Position numbers and translations under genes: made by a program. A stretch of 64,000 bases of DNA from Strongylocentrotus droebachiensis (Eukaryota > Echinodermata > Echinoidea > Camarodonta > Strongylocentrotidae), in contig JAVYIG010005289.1 in the NCBI GenBank assembly GCA_035222895.1, forward strand, positions 62,001-126,000, in the 5' to 3' direction. Shown here piece after piece: positions 23,187 through 38,100 of the stretch; position 1 is the stretch's first letter; every line of letters starts with the position of its first letter. Below the pieces are notes generated by a model that did no database searches, was not told where the DNA came from, and worked only from the letters and a program-made list of their open reading frames with translations.

Positions 23187-26100
23187 ATGGCAGCCAAGCA
23201 AACCGGAGTTCCGTCGTCAAAGGTGGGCGAAGCACTGTCGACCGACAAACTAGTCAATGATGACGGGTCCAACTCGGATAAGGTTTATCTCCGCCGCCAG
23301 GTGACCCTCATCGACTGCATTGCCCTGACCGTTGGCGTCATCATCGGGTCTGGAATCTTCATCTCGCCATCGGGAATCCTCCGATACACCGGATCACTAG
23401 GATGGTCGCTTGTCATTTGGGTCTTTTGCGGGTTGCTCTCCATGATGGGCGCCCTGAGCTTTGCCGAGCTTGGTACCACCTTCCCCGTATCTGGTGGGGC
23501 TTACGCCTACATCCTCGAGACCTACGGCCCTCTCCCAGCCTTCCTGAAGCTCTATAATGAGATCGTGTCTTCATCAACCGGCGGTGTCGCCGTGTTAGCC
23601 ATCGCCTTTGCCAACTATGTCCTGTTACCAATCTTCCCAGACTGCCAGGAGTCGTACATGGTTACCCGTCTCATTGCGGCAGCCATTCTCTGTAAGTTCT
23701 TAAAAACAGTTTACCCCTTTATTCTGCTTAACTATTATTTTTATTTTAGGCTACAGCCCACAATTTGAATTGAACATGAATGATTGGACATTCAAATGAC
23801 ATTATTAGTTTTAGTGGTATATCAAGCAAAAGGTGAAACAGATTTAAAGGGAAATCCGACCTAAAAAAAAAATACCCTTACAGGAAAGCAGAAAAATCTG
23901 AAAAAAGTAGACTAGTTAGAATTATGGAATCGGACAAAAAGATGAGAAAGTTGTGAATTGTTAACAATGGTTATGAACATAATATGTACGAGCTCTTCAC
24001 TATAATTATGTACTATTATGTACGGACAACTTTCCCATTTCTTTTCCACTTATAATGACTAACAATTATAATCTTTAAAAATGTATGACTTAGGAGGTTT
24101 TTTCCTTTTCCGAGAAAAACGTAATTTAATGATATTTTTGTACACGATAAACGGGAGAGTTATTAGCGATTACGTCACAATCCACTGACCAAATTGCCAA
24201 TTTGAGATTCACATAGACTTAGTGATATCATATTTTAAATATTCAACGCTTTCTTGTTTATTTTTTTTTGGTCTGATTTATTTTTTAGACTTTCGCCATT
24301 CTGTTAAATGTTATCTTGCTGCTTTCATACAAAAGCAGTTATTACAGGGGTTAGACTGCATCCTTCTTTTTCGGAGAGGGATTATATCTTCTGTCAATGT
24401 TTACCCATTTCACATGAATGACAATCTTTGGCTTTTATCCGGAAATAGTATGGTACCCCTAGACAATACTTTAATCGAAATGCTTATTTTGCTCGGCGGG
24501 GAGTTGTTATTATGGAACTCTCAGTTTTTCTTTGCTCGGCGGGGGTGGGGGTGTTATGTAAATCTACTGTTTTCTTTTCAGCCGATGTTGAGTTGTATGT
24601 TGATTTTGGAGAAAAGGGGTGCAGTATTGTTAAAATTGTGCCATCATTTAATATTGGATGAAACAATCTTTAATCATTATCGACAACAACTATACATGTC
24701 TCCATTTTTTTCTCTCAACAATTTCGTTCTCAACTTCCATGTGTTTCGGCCACGTAAGACGCTTTTGTATTCAAACGATCTAAAGAAAAACATCGCTGTT
24801 TTTTTCCCCTCTCGTGTAGAAATATTTTTCGAGGATATCAAAACGAACAATAAAGTTGAAATCATGGTTACCCATCACTATTTCGGTTATCTACACAAAT
24901 TTAGCATCAGTAAATGTTAGTACCTTATCCATCTGAAGATGATCGCATGCCCATTACAAAAAAAAAGACTAAATACTTTATAGGTTCAATGTAAAGGTCA
25001 TAATGATATCAAACAAAGAAAAGCAATTTATAATTTTCTGATGACTTTTTTACAATATACAAACGTACTTTGGACGCAAAAAAAACAAACTTTTTATTAG
25101 ATGCAACTTGTCTTTAATAAACAACTAAAATTTATTAGGAAGTTAAACATTGAATACATACATGAAAATAATATGTAATGAATCAATAAAATAAAAAAAT
25201 GAAACATAATTTTAAGCATTATTAAACATTGAGATTTACATCATACACAATAGTTCAGGGCTGAAACATTGAAATTACTTGGCTATAAATGTAACGTTTG
25301 TATTTGAAAAGACCAACAATTCTACAGAAGTACGTGCAATGACAAAATAAACATATCTTGCAAAATTGAGACAAAAGGCAAATGATATGAGAAAGTTATG
25401 GCAACTTTTCGTTATTAGGGGTCAATATATATTTTTTGTTGTTGATGTAGTCGATTTCGGATTTGAATTTAGATTATAGGGATTGCATTTTGAAGGCAAG
25501 GTTATGCATCGCAGATATGAGAACATGTTGGGGCCTATCTCGATTAATTTGTAAGAAGTCTGTAGCTTTTAGGATAGTGGAGATACGAAGGAAGAAAGAG
25601 ATGCCACAGAACGGACCAGAAACGGAAAAAATGGCGCTTGGACAGTTACGCATGAGTGATTTCGGAAAACGAAGATTTAGGTGACCTTGAATTGATGCTA
25701 ATTTCCACCATCCTGCACTAGTCACATGCATGCATATGCAGGGTAACACCCAGTCCCGTAAAATTACGATAACTTCTGTTACCAAATTAACAAACGAAAA
25801 CAAATAAATGTCTAAATCGTTTCACGACTGCATTAATTAATGTTATTGTTGTGTTCTTTTCACAAATTACAGTAATCTGTTTAGATTTAAAGATAAAGTT
25901 GAGTTCTGGTCAGGCGATTGCATTGTGAAAGAAACGTTGTGGAATCGATCAAAAAAGGTTGATCATCATATAAGTATTGGTGTGTACTGCAAGGTTCTTG
26001 AATCATCAAAATGATAAGAAATTTGGCACAGTCTTGATAAAGTTAGAAGCACTGTACACAGAAAGATGTATATGAGACTACACGAACATGTGGCATAAAA

Positions 26101-29100
26101 ATCCGTACCGATTTGTATGATGTTACATGCCATATTTAGAATATTAAGGCATTTGCAGAGCCATGCTTATCAGGGATCATTTTTATCTGATGTTCTTCCA
26201 CACTTGCATAATACAATGATAACGCTGACAAATTATTTTTCACCTCTTCCCATACTGTAACTCAACTTTCTCTTTAAGATCGAAATATGGGCTTCACAAA
26301 ACCCGTGGTTTTTACAGTCTTGTATTGGTCCACTTAATGAATACGAGCCAAACGATATCTCATTTTGTGCCTATGCAAAATACGTGCCTTAATCACAATC
26401 AGTATTTTCAATCAAACATTGCTCCACTATGAAAAATATACACGTATCTGTATATATATTATCATTGTAAGTTTACACCAATGTTTAGAGCATGAATCAA
26501 GCATTCTAAATAAATTATCTATTAATTATTACATGCTACCATATATGTTTGTTTTTTTTTTGTTCAGGAAATAGCAGATTTTGTAGAGAATCTTTTTTCC
26601 ACATTTATTCTGAGTCGTAGTAAAAATGTGGGACAGAAATTTAAAGGGGAGGTCCACCCTGACATGAATTTTGTTTAAATAAAAGTAGACAAGTGACAGA
26701 AACAGGTCAGTGAAAGTTTGAGCAATATCCGATTGAAAATAGGAAAGTTATGAACTTTTAAAGTTTTCATCATTGAACACAAATTGGCAAGAATGTGACG
26801 TATCTTGCGAGCTCCTATCAAATTTACTCTTGAACAAGGTGATTTTGTGTAAATATTGGGCAAAAGGGAGGGGAGCTCGTAAGACAAGTGATAGAGTTGC
26901 CAATTGTACTTGATTGATCGCACCTTCAAACATTCTTAACTTTCTTATCTTTAATCTGGTTTTGCTCACACTTACATTGACCTATTTCTCTCATGTTCCG
27001 CTTCAGTTATATAAACACCGATCAAGGTGGACCTCCCCTTCAAAGTGTAAATAATCAAAACGATAAAAGAGTAATTTGGTATGTGATCATTTTCTGTCCA
27101 GGTTTTACTACATTATTCAACTGCTACAGCGTCCCTTTCGTTCGTGGCCTCAACATCTTCTTTCTCGCGTGCAAGATCATCGGACTCGTGGTCATCATCG
27201 GGTTCGGCATCGCTGCCCTGTTCAACGGTGAGCGGTGGTCTTGACTCAATTTGTTTTTCCTCAAGATTTGTTGATATTACATAATTGCGTCCGAACATGA
27301 CAATGGCATTATTACGTAATCTGAGCTTGATTTCTACAGGCAGTACAAAAAAAGGGTATTGGAATTGTAATCAAATTGATTTGTTTGAAGGCTTTGCGGT
27401 GGCATGGGTATTTTTGTTCTCTATGGATTGCAGGGGAATGGATTTGTCACTCTATTAGGAGGCATATTAAAATCCTTTCGATTTTTAATTGAATCCAATA
27501 TAACAAAATAAAGTGTAATCAACTCCATGTTTTGGTTTGAATCACCCCCAAAAATTGGAAGATGAGAATAAAACAGCTTTTTTCAACGTTCGAAATTTGT
27601 ATCTGTGAGAATTGGTTGTTTGTACCAGTTGGTACAGTAAGTCTATACACATACCATGAAACAGTTGGTGCTTGGAAATAGAAAAAAAAAATGACATGGT
27701 TGCCAGTTATCAATTATCGGGCCTATTATTTCTGAATCGTGTTGAACAACAGCTTATATAAGCGTGTTAAACACAAAACCCATTCAAACCTTTCAACCCG
27801 TGATCATAAAAAACCACCGTGGCGGAAAACGTGATTACCGGATGGATAATGTTTTTGGCCAGTATTTTAACTAGACGATAGTGATTGGTAATGAAAATAG
27901 TTCAAAGGATGAGGAACGTTAAGTACAACTGAAAATACTTTTCTCTATACTCTATGATGTTTCAGGAATATGGGCATGGGCAGTTTATTACGATTATGGA
28001 TAGGAGGAGGGGGGGGGGGGGCGGGTTCCAGACACAATACTGTCCATTTTGAAAGAAAATTGTTGGATACAGGTATATCAAAACTAATGAAGGTCGGAAA
28101 AAAATCCTTTCCCACATCATAAATAGTCTTAGATTTTAACCAACAAAACATGAATGTTTTGCAGAAGAAAATAATTTCAGTTCAATTCAATTCAAATCAA
28201 TTATGATGGAAAACGTTCTTAATTTTTAAGAAATTGATAAATATGCATGTATTTGGGGGGTAAGTGTGGAATAAATCTTGGAGTTATTACAGAGAAAGTC
28301 AACCCTGATATTAATTTGGTTTAATAAAAGTAGAAAAATGAGAGAAACAAGTTAGTGAAAGTTTGAGCAATATACGATTAAAATCAAGAAAGTTTTTGAA
28401 ATCTTTTTAACGTTGTCAATTCTGAGACACATATTGGCAACACTGCGAGCTCCTTTCCAATTTGCTCAACACAGAACATTTCATTATCTCTCATTGTATT
28501 AGTTATTGATGACGGAATAGACTTGTTTCATACAGGGGTTGTATATTTGCATCAATAATATTTAGGGCGCAAGTATGACTGAACATTTCTTTGAGGGAAA
28601 ACATAATAATAACAATAGTAATAATAATAACAATGATTATGATAATAATCAATACTCATTTTAATAATAATAATAATAATAGTAATAATTATTTTATCAA
28701 CAACAACAATGATACTACCTATACTAATAATAATGATACAAATAATTAAATAATTAAAAAAGAAGAAGAAGAAGAAGAAGAAGAAGAAGAAGCAGAAGAA
28801 GAAGGAGAACATGTCTTCCAATAATTCATTTATACTTATTTTTCCATTGCTAGCTGCCTTTAATATTTTGTTCATATCTTGTTCATTGTGACCGTTAATT
28901 TGTTTTGAGTCATTAAAAACTTAATAAAAAAAAATAAAAAAATAACTAATAGTAATAATAATAGTAACTAAATATTTTTTAAAGATATATAGGAAGGATA
29001 ATAATGATGACGATAATAATAAAGATAATGATAATGATAATGATGATGACGATGAGGAAAATATTAATAATATTGACAATAATAATAACAATAGTAGGAG

Positions 29101-32100
29101 TAATGATAATAATGATAAAAATGAACAACAATAGAGCAACATAAGTTATGATATATCATATATAAGATATCATGCTGAATGTACACCCCCCCCCCCCCCC
29201 CTCTCCCGATTGTTCTTCTCGGGTTATTTTCGGAAATAGGTATCGGGGATGTCTCCCATTTTGAAGGTGCTTTTGAAGGACCGGTCAGGTTCGAGACATT
29301 TCCACTGGCTGTCTACTCTGGGCTCTTCGCTTACGCTGGATGGTAAAGTATTGAACAAAATAAAAATAAAAATGACAAAGCGACTCAACGATGGTATTCG
29401 TTCATTGTATTTATCTGCAATAGCGTGTGTATCTTACGAACAAAGGCCTTTTTATTGCGGTGTTAGAAAATATTTATATTTATTTATCTGATCCCCATAT
29501 CTAGGTTCACGGAGGTTTATGGGCACTGATTCAATACCATGAGAATCAAGGCCAACGTCATCAAAACATATCAGGTTACACTGACGTGCCGAAACTCTAT
29601 TTAGAATCGTTTAGGATAACAAATAAACAAACAAAGAAATGAACAAGTAAAGGCGAAACGTACCTGACGCAGATACTTGGTTGAAGTTATATTTAAAAAG
29701 ATATATTTAACAGGATAACATCTGGAGTAAAGAGCTGTCTCGCTCTAAGTCCAAGGAAATTGAGCAACTTCTCTTGAGATAAAAATTATGTTGCATAACA
29801 GATGCGAGCAAAAGTAGAGTCTGGGGAAGGGGGAAGTCTCCTATCCCAGCCCAGGGAAATGGGGTCATTTTTTTTTTTTTTTTTTTTTTGGGGGGGGGGG
29901 GGGGAGTTGATCTGACTGAATTAATAGTCTGTTTGGAGTCAATTGCGCATTTACTCTTCTAATTTTACACAGATTTAGGGCATGTTTTTGTTGTGCTCAA
30001 AACAGACTATGATTATAACAAGCTGGTGTTTAGTGTAAAAATCTTTGGGTGCTGGTTCAATAATTGTGTTCTTCTCATTCGAAACACTTTGAATAAAAAT
30101 TCGAATTTGGTAAATCCCACACTCTGAATGTACACAAAGCGATTCAAATTCCAAAACGATTGATTCTACACAATGTACATGTATTTCGATTGACAATATG
30201 CTTAGATAACTGAATTAACATAAGCATAATAAAAGGCCAAAGGTTGTATGCCTCGAGGTATAAGCCATTTGTAGCGGGGAGATTGTCAATATAGCATTTG
30301 CAAAGTTTAAATAGAAAGAGGCTACGCGTATAATATCTAAATTTTACTTCTTGTATCCTCACCAAATATGCCCAAAGAAACTAAATTCTACTTTAGCCCC
30401 GAGCAAACCATGGTCAGCCTCTCAACTTTAAACAAATAAAGGTTTATATAAAACAAAATGGAAGGTTGAGACTTACGACAATGGGATTTTTTGCTTGTTG
30501 AATTAAAACCAAAAATAGGTAGTGAACTTTAGAAAGTTTAGTGTTTGTTCAGAGTTAAGAAGAGTGAGGATAATAATATGGGGAGCAGGGGAAGGGGTGG
30601 GAAGTGTGTAGTAACATCAGGAAACATGAGAGTTTGCATGCCTTTATAATATGGGCCAACGTGAAAAGAGTTCGAATCAATATTCATATTAAACTTCTAG
30701 TCATAGATCTTTCGAAAATCTAGGCAGTGATATCTTATGGAAAGATTATTTAAAACCATTGAATGCCGAGTAAAATATCTTCTCATAGTTCGTATGTAAT
30801 TTATGGCTCAATATCATTCGTAATCATGGTAAAGTTCACCAGTTACTTTTATTTGGAAAGGCGCCATAATAAACAAAACGAAACAAACCAACCACCGAAA
30901 AAAAAGCAATTTACGATTATCCTTTCCTGATTTCATTCTATATAGGCAGAATCTGTTTTCGGTGACAGAGGAAATTGTTCGGCCATCCAGGTAAGCTACT
31001 ATTTCAATAACGCTATCCAACCATATTATAACTACAATGTACACTACAAGTATAGTTAATTATTGTGGTTTCTTTTGGTTTGTTGTAGATGCTGTTTTTG
31101 TAGGGATGTTGGCAGGAGTGGTTGTGGTGGTTGTGGTGGTTATTTTACCTGACTGCTAAGAAAGCATGAATGCTTGTTAGTAAGCAACCAGACGGCCGAC
31201 GGATTTAGGTCCTCTCCGAGGGACTGGGTCTAAAGGGGCGCTGGGCGGGGGGCTTAACCAACATTTCTCTAAGCCCCAAATATTTCATTGACTATAAACA
31301 TGATAAATAAATTCAGGTAAGACACATGTAGAATAGAATGCAAGAACCCCAAAGCCTCACCCCCCCCCCAAAAAAAAGCATTCTAGTATCACGCCTACCG
31401 TTTGGCGAATGGTCTACAAATGAAAAGAGTTACGCCGTCTACATGCGGATATATTCATATACGTTAAAAGAAGATACAATCGTCAAACCCTGCTTTTAAA
31501 GATTTCTTACCTTATGAATTTGCATAAAATACGTACCAGGGCCCTATATTAAAGAGAGTTGCGATTGAAATCAATCGCAATCTAAAATTAATCGGATCTG
31601 TGTACTTAAGAGATAGGACTTGCGATTAATATGAATCACTCGTAACTCTTTAAAGGTGAAATTCAAAGAAAATCACAAATATGTCAACTAATGTATCACT
31701 AGAAACTGGTAAGCTAACAGATGGCCATCGTACAAGTTTTAAGTCAACTACATAATCGGGTGATTTATAAAAATACAAATACAACCACCTCCATAGCAGC
31801 TGGGATATACGAGAGATTCGCCGGAAAAATAACGATGTTTTAATGACGTCACTATATGGACCAATACTGCCCAAACAGACGACATCCCATAAAGAATGAA
31901 CATAATGGCAAAGCTATTATTTGTCAAATTATAATGAGTTTAGTGTATATAAATGTAATGGCATGTCAGTCAAACCATTCAAAAGGGGATATGACCCGAT
32001 TCTGATAACTAAAATCTCTTGCTTGTAAATACACAGGATAGGGGTTAATTAACAATCAGAAACCAGACTTTCAAATTGAAAACTCCCCGGAATAATATTA

Positions 32101-35100
32101 AGGACGGCATTTGTTCCCTCTTGAAACGCCGAACATACCGCGGTGTGTGCAGCTGAATATACAATGGCGTCTTATTTTGTTTACAAGCGACAGATTCCTT
32201 TATTTTTGTATCGCTGCATTTGTCATCAAAATAAAACCATGCGCGGGGTTTAGAGTGAGGCAATAGATTATACATTTAGCCTGACGGTAGTGAAGTAAGA
32301 GAAAGAACTCAAGAGAAGATGAAAACACAGGCACTGAAAATGTGTGAGATGTCATGGGACATCGTCTGCTTGTGCAAATCATGTCCATACTGTGATCTCA
32401 CACATCTCAGCAGCGTTCGGAGAGTTCTTCAGGTGCTATGCCGGGGCTGTATTTAAGCGCTTTGTAATGTATAATAATCATTACTTCGAATGTTTCCCAG
32501 CATTGAATTTTGATAACCTTGTCGAATCAAAGTTTCAACTTTGCAATAATGAAAATAAAGTTTGTTTTTAAAATCAATGAATATCTACTTTAAGAGACGG
32601 TGCCCGGGTCTACTATATCATGTAGGACATCAAGTAGGGCACAAGTCCACCACAGCAATTTTCTATTTATCAAAAACAAAAAAACCCTCAATATTTGTAT
32701 TAATAGACAGAATGTTGCCCTCTTCATCGTTGTTAAATAATATATTTAAGTATCAATGATTCCATGAACTTGAAATAGTTCTTTCTATCGAACATGAAGT
32801 TTCTTCGTGTAAACTAAAGCAACGGTTATGATTTTCAATTACTCCCTTCTTCTTGTTTTATTTGTCATATCGATCTTAAGCAACAACATTCCGACAACAT
32901 ACGTACAGTTAACATCTAAATCATCCATACCCCTTGTATTAATCTGATGCTTTTTGTGTTTGAATGAAAGGTTGAATGGTTGAATTACGGCCTTTGTTGC
33001 ATACTTTTAGATGTGAGCTTTAATATTTGATTTGATTTTTGATTTATTTACCAACAGCAATACATTTCATACAATAATTTACATATACATGTACAAGAAG
33101 AGAAACTATTGGTTGGTAAAAGGGGTCAGATAATAGCACATGTGCTAGTCGAGCCTAACCCCTTAAACAGCTAAACAAAGTATTTTGGTACAAATCAATT
33201 AAGAGAACGTAACAAAACAAAAAATAAAGAATTTACTTTTACAATCGATACTTAAAAAAAAAATAAAAAAAATCAGTACTCAACAATGTCTTGCAATATA
33301 CAAACTAATAATGTAACATATGAATTATGAATTTTGTACACTCGATATTTCATTCATGACTTGTTCAACAAATGACTTGTAACAGAACTCCGAAACCTAT
33401 TTCTTGACCTTGTCAATCTGACATCAACAGGTAATCTATTCCAAAATTCACTGCCCACAAAAGACAATGAAATTGACCTTGTGTCGTTCTTAATTTTGGA
33501 AGACTTAATTGTCCACCTTCTTTTTGTCTTGTGGAATAGCTATGTTCTATAATGTCACAGTACTCTATCAAAGTATGAGGCAAATTGTCATTGTCTAGAT
33601 CAAACATGAAAGTAGAAAATGGATAAATCATGTAAATTATACACATTTAGGATTCGCAATTTTTTAAATAATGGATCTGAAGGAGTTCCCCATTCACTAA
33701 ATGTTATAGCACGAACTGCCACTTTCTGTGAATATAATATACTTCTTAGGCTAGTCTTATAAGTGCTTTCCCACCCACACCTCTATTCCGGAAGAAATGT
33801 GTGGTTGTATAAATGCTTTATATAATAATATCAGAGTACAGCTAGGAACAAAATGTTGCAATATAAATAGCACTCCAACTTTCTTTCTAATACACTGATT
33901 TACAAAACGAATATGAATATTCCAAGACAAATGTCTATCAATGTGAACCCCAACAAAAGTGGCAACATCAACCTCTTTAATTTCCTCGCTAGCGATTTTC
34001 AGATTACCATTTATACCTATTTTTTCTCCTACTACATATTAACATGAAGTTAGTTTTCATTGAATTAATTGTAAGTTTGTTAGCAGTGCACCACTTATGT
34101 ATCTTCTGTATGTTGTTATTCACTTCATTTACATCAATTTCACCCTGGTCAGCAGAAAAAGTATGAAATAGGTTGGAGTCATCGGCAAACAGCCGAAAAT
34201 TGAAATTATCAGTAACAGTTGGCAAATCATTTATATAGATTAAAAACAGAGTTGGCCCTAATAGTGATCCTTGTGGAACACCACATCTTATCTTTTTCCT
34301 TTCTGATAACGTTTGACCACACTGAACACTGAAGGTAACCCTCGAATGCCATAACTAGATAGTTTACCTAGTAATATATTATGATTAATTGTGTCAAATG
34401 CTTTTTTAAAGTCGATGAACATACCCAGAGTTACTTTTCCCTGATCTATAGATTTCAAAGTTAAATTTATCAAGTTGATCAAAAACAATTTAGTGCTATA
34501 TTTCTTTCGGAATCCATATTGAGGGTAATAGAATATATAATTCTTTTCTAGCACTTGTATTAATCTGATATTTATCAATTTTTCTAAAACTTTACCGATG
34601 ACAGGTAAAACCGATATTGGTCTATAATTACCTGGATCTTCGCTTGGCCCTTTTTGTGTGTAGGGGAGTAACCTTTGCAATCTTTATTTCATCTGGAACC
34701 TTGCCAGTTTATAATGACAAGTTAAATATATATGCCAGTGGATGTGAAATATATATGACACATTCTCAAGAAATATAAATCGGAACAAATCATGTTTTCC
34801 ACCTACTTACACAACTTGGTAAGGGACTGAATAATTTAGTTGTTAACTGTAAAAAATACCTCGGTTACTTCCTGTAATCTGTTTATGATAGACCACTTTA
34901 GAGATAACACATATACAAATGACAACAACTATCCACTATTTGTTAAACATGTCCCACTTAGTGCCTTTCAGAAAAATCACTGCCAACGTCATGTATAGGT
35001 GTTTCCGGGCTACTTTTTGTTTGCCCTCTTGAAAATAGTACTTTAACCTGTGTATCACAAACTGCACCTTCGATGCATAAATTAATAATATATAACATAA

Positions 35101-38100
35101 CTTCCTGAATCCATCATTACATCTATTATTGCATTTTCTTTTTACAGTTTGGAACGACCATTATTCCCCGTGCGCAAATCGCTTTGACCCCTCTTTCAAC
35201 TCCATTGTTTTGTCCTTATACTTCACGTGTCAAGATTTTTGTTAACCTGTACCTTATGCTATGAGTGTTTGATACATACTGTATAAAGCCTCGGTCACAA
35301 ATGCCATTACGAACTGCTACGAACGCCGTACGAACGATTTTCAGACAATGGAAATTCGGGAAGACAATGGAAAAACAGGAAGATTCGTACGAAATTATCG
35401 TTCGTACGAACCTTTGTGACCGTAGCATAACCAAGGAGTTTTAAGAGATGGAGTCATATCTAGCTCATTCCCTTTGTACCATCTTCGAAGCCGCTAAGAG
35501 ATAATATCGTCGGCCTTATGCCAAAAGGGCCTTAACCCGATTTTGGGGGTTATTGAGTTATTAATATCACCTTGCAGATTTCATCATTCTCTTTAAAATG
35601 ATGTGCTTCACTTGTTGAAATTCGATTTATTTATGAAGATAATTATGAATTTCAAAAGGGCCTTAACGCGTATCTCATCTTTTTCCTTACGCCAAAAGGG
35701 CCTTAACCTCCACGGATGATCCATTTGCGTTAGGAGGGCCTTTCTGGCAAACCAAAGGTGTTGCGAAACAAGAAATTTTCCTTATGCCAAAAGGGCGCTA
35801 ACTATGCGCGCGTACGCGCGCATAGTTACGCGCATAGTTACGCGTACGATAACGGCAGGTTAAGGCACTTTTGGCATAACGCCGCGTAGGTTACGCCCCT
35901 TTTGGCATAATGCTGAGTAGGTTACGGCCCTTCTGGCATAACATACGCTAACATACGCTACATTCAAGCCTTATGCCAAAAAGGCCCTAACATGTTTTTT
36001 GCACATAGCATGTACAATTCTGAATATTTTATAACAAATTTAACACATTTCATGTAAAACTTAATAACTTAACACATTTATCGAAATTGGCTTCAAAAGC
36101 AAAAAAACGACCACAAACTTTTGATTATTAGAGAGGCCAAAACCTTTAAACGCGATTATCTCGGAATGGCAAAAAGCAGTTAAGGCCCTTTTGGCATAAG
36201 GCCGACGATATGTCAGGCATGATTGTGCTTAACTGGATCTTCCTTGCAGGCGCGTACGCAGGATTTTTTCAAAGGGGGGGTTTTAACATTTATAAATCGG
36301 TCCGAAAATTTCGCAACGACTCAGCCAGCCGCTGAATAAGCGGGGGGGGGGGGGGGGGGTAAGAGGACACTTTTTTTTGTTTTCTTGGTCTCGAAATTTT
36401 GAAATTTGACATTTTGCTAAGTTGGGGGGGGGGGTGTAAGGTCACCTTTTTAGGTCGGCCGTAGGAACAAAAAATCAAAAGGGGGGTTTTAGGGTTTTTT
36501 TAGGGGGGTTTACATACATAAAATTACCAAAGGGGGGGTTAACCCCCCAAGCCACCCCCCCCCCCCCCCCCCCCCCCCTGTGTACGCGCCTACTTCCTTG
36601 CATATACGTAGACAAAAGGTTAGGTTACTGCCTAGCTGCAAACTAACGGGCCACTTTCAAAGGGATATATGCTTTTGTAGTGATAATTACTTTTTCGCTA
36701 CCACTCGTCTGATAATACGAGCAGTACACATTGCTTACCTTTACGAGAGGCAAGCGAAAGGAAATGGAGCGAAAGGAAATGGAGCAAAATGTCCTGAAAT
36801 ATTAATTAAAGTTACTCGACTGGGCATGTGTGGGCACTAATCTGACATATAACCTCATATTGAACTATACATGAACAAATTCACTTTTTATTTTCGTGAG
36901 CCGGAAATAATAGAAAAGTGTCAAATTGCAAGCTAGGCCCGGTCACAGAGAGGAGACGCATGGGGGACACACGGCCAGCGCATTGGAAATTTGCAATTTG
37001 GCCAATGCGTTGTCGTTCGCTAGGTGTGCGTCATCATTCGTTACTCGTTCGTCGAGCGCGCTGAACCAACGCTGGACCAACGGTATGCATTCGTCGTCAT
37101 TCCCTGTGTGCGTCGGGATTTTTTGAGCATGCTCAAAAGTGTGCGCGGAGGTCGACGCATGAACGTACACGCCAAAGGGACGCCAGACATGCGCGGAGCG
37201 CGCAAGACCAACGCCAGACATACGTGGAGCACACGCCCTGTATACGCGCAGCGCGCTAGCAGTATGTATTCAGTGTCAGCTCGATAGCTTCTCCCAAATC
37301 CTGACAAAAGTCGGATCACGACTTGTTCCGATTTTCAATGCGCCGGCCGGCCCCATGCGTCCCCCTCTGTGTGACCGGGCCTTTAGGATTGTTACATTTT
37401 ACTATTTTTCACAAATTAAAACGGCTATCATACAATGTAAGAAAAATTCTTGAAACAATTAGGCTTTTCTATTCATATTTTATCATCAGTTCGATTTTCC
37501 CCTTGTTAGTTCAAATAAAAAGTGAAATATTAACGATATTCATTTGTGAACAAAATCACTACTCAAGCTTTCCAATGATATTGGCGGCTTCGAACCTCGG
37601 ACATCAACGGTAACAGCACACTTGTAGATTATATTGTGCAACCTTAGAAAACGGCAGCTACTTGGTATAATTTGTTGCCAGTTGGGGGCTCCAGCTCTTA
37701 AAACTCCTTGGTATAACTCTGCAAACGCACACAGTATCTTGGGTCTCTCAGTTGTGTAAATTTGCTTTCATCCAATCCGAATAATAAAGTATATTTGTTA
37801 TATATATATATATATATATATAACGGCCATGATTTTAGGGGCCCCGGATTATATAGGCACCACCCTCCGTATGTGTATGCCTCCACTTTATCTCCTACAC
37901 AGAGCTTAGAAACATCCTTCAATAGACCAGTTTAAGTATATTCAAATTGATGGATGTTTCTTTCCTGGGGACCTAGTTATAAGTTATTCCATTAACCTGT
38001 TAGAAATGAATGAAGTACAATACTTGGAGTCCAGTCTACATATATTGCATGTTGCTATGTCGGGCAAGCATCGGACAGGCGTAACATTTGAATTTGTTAG

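Noticed and set aside
36943-37319. Several overlapping frames of 66-92 codons
   Set aside because: GC-rich MITE with few stop codons by composition; all are within its inverted ends.
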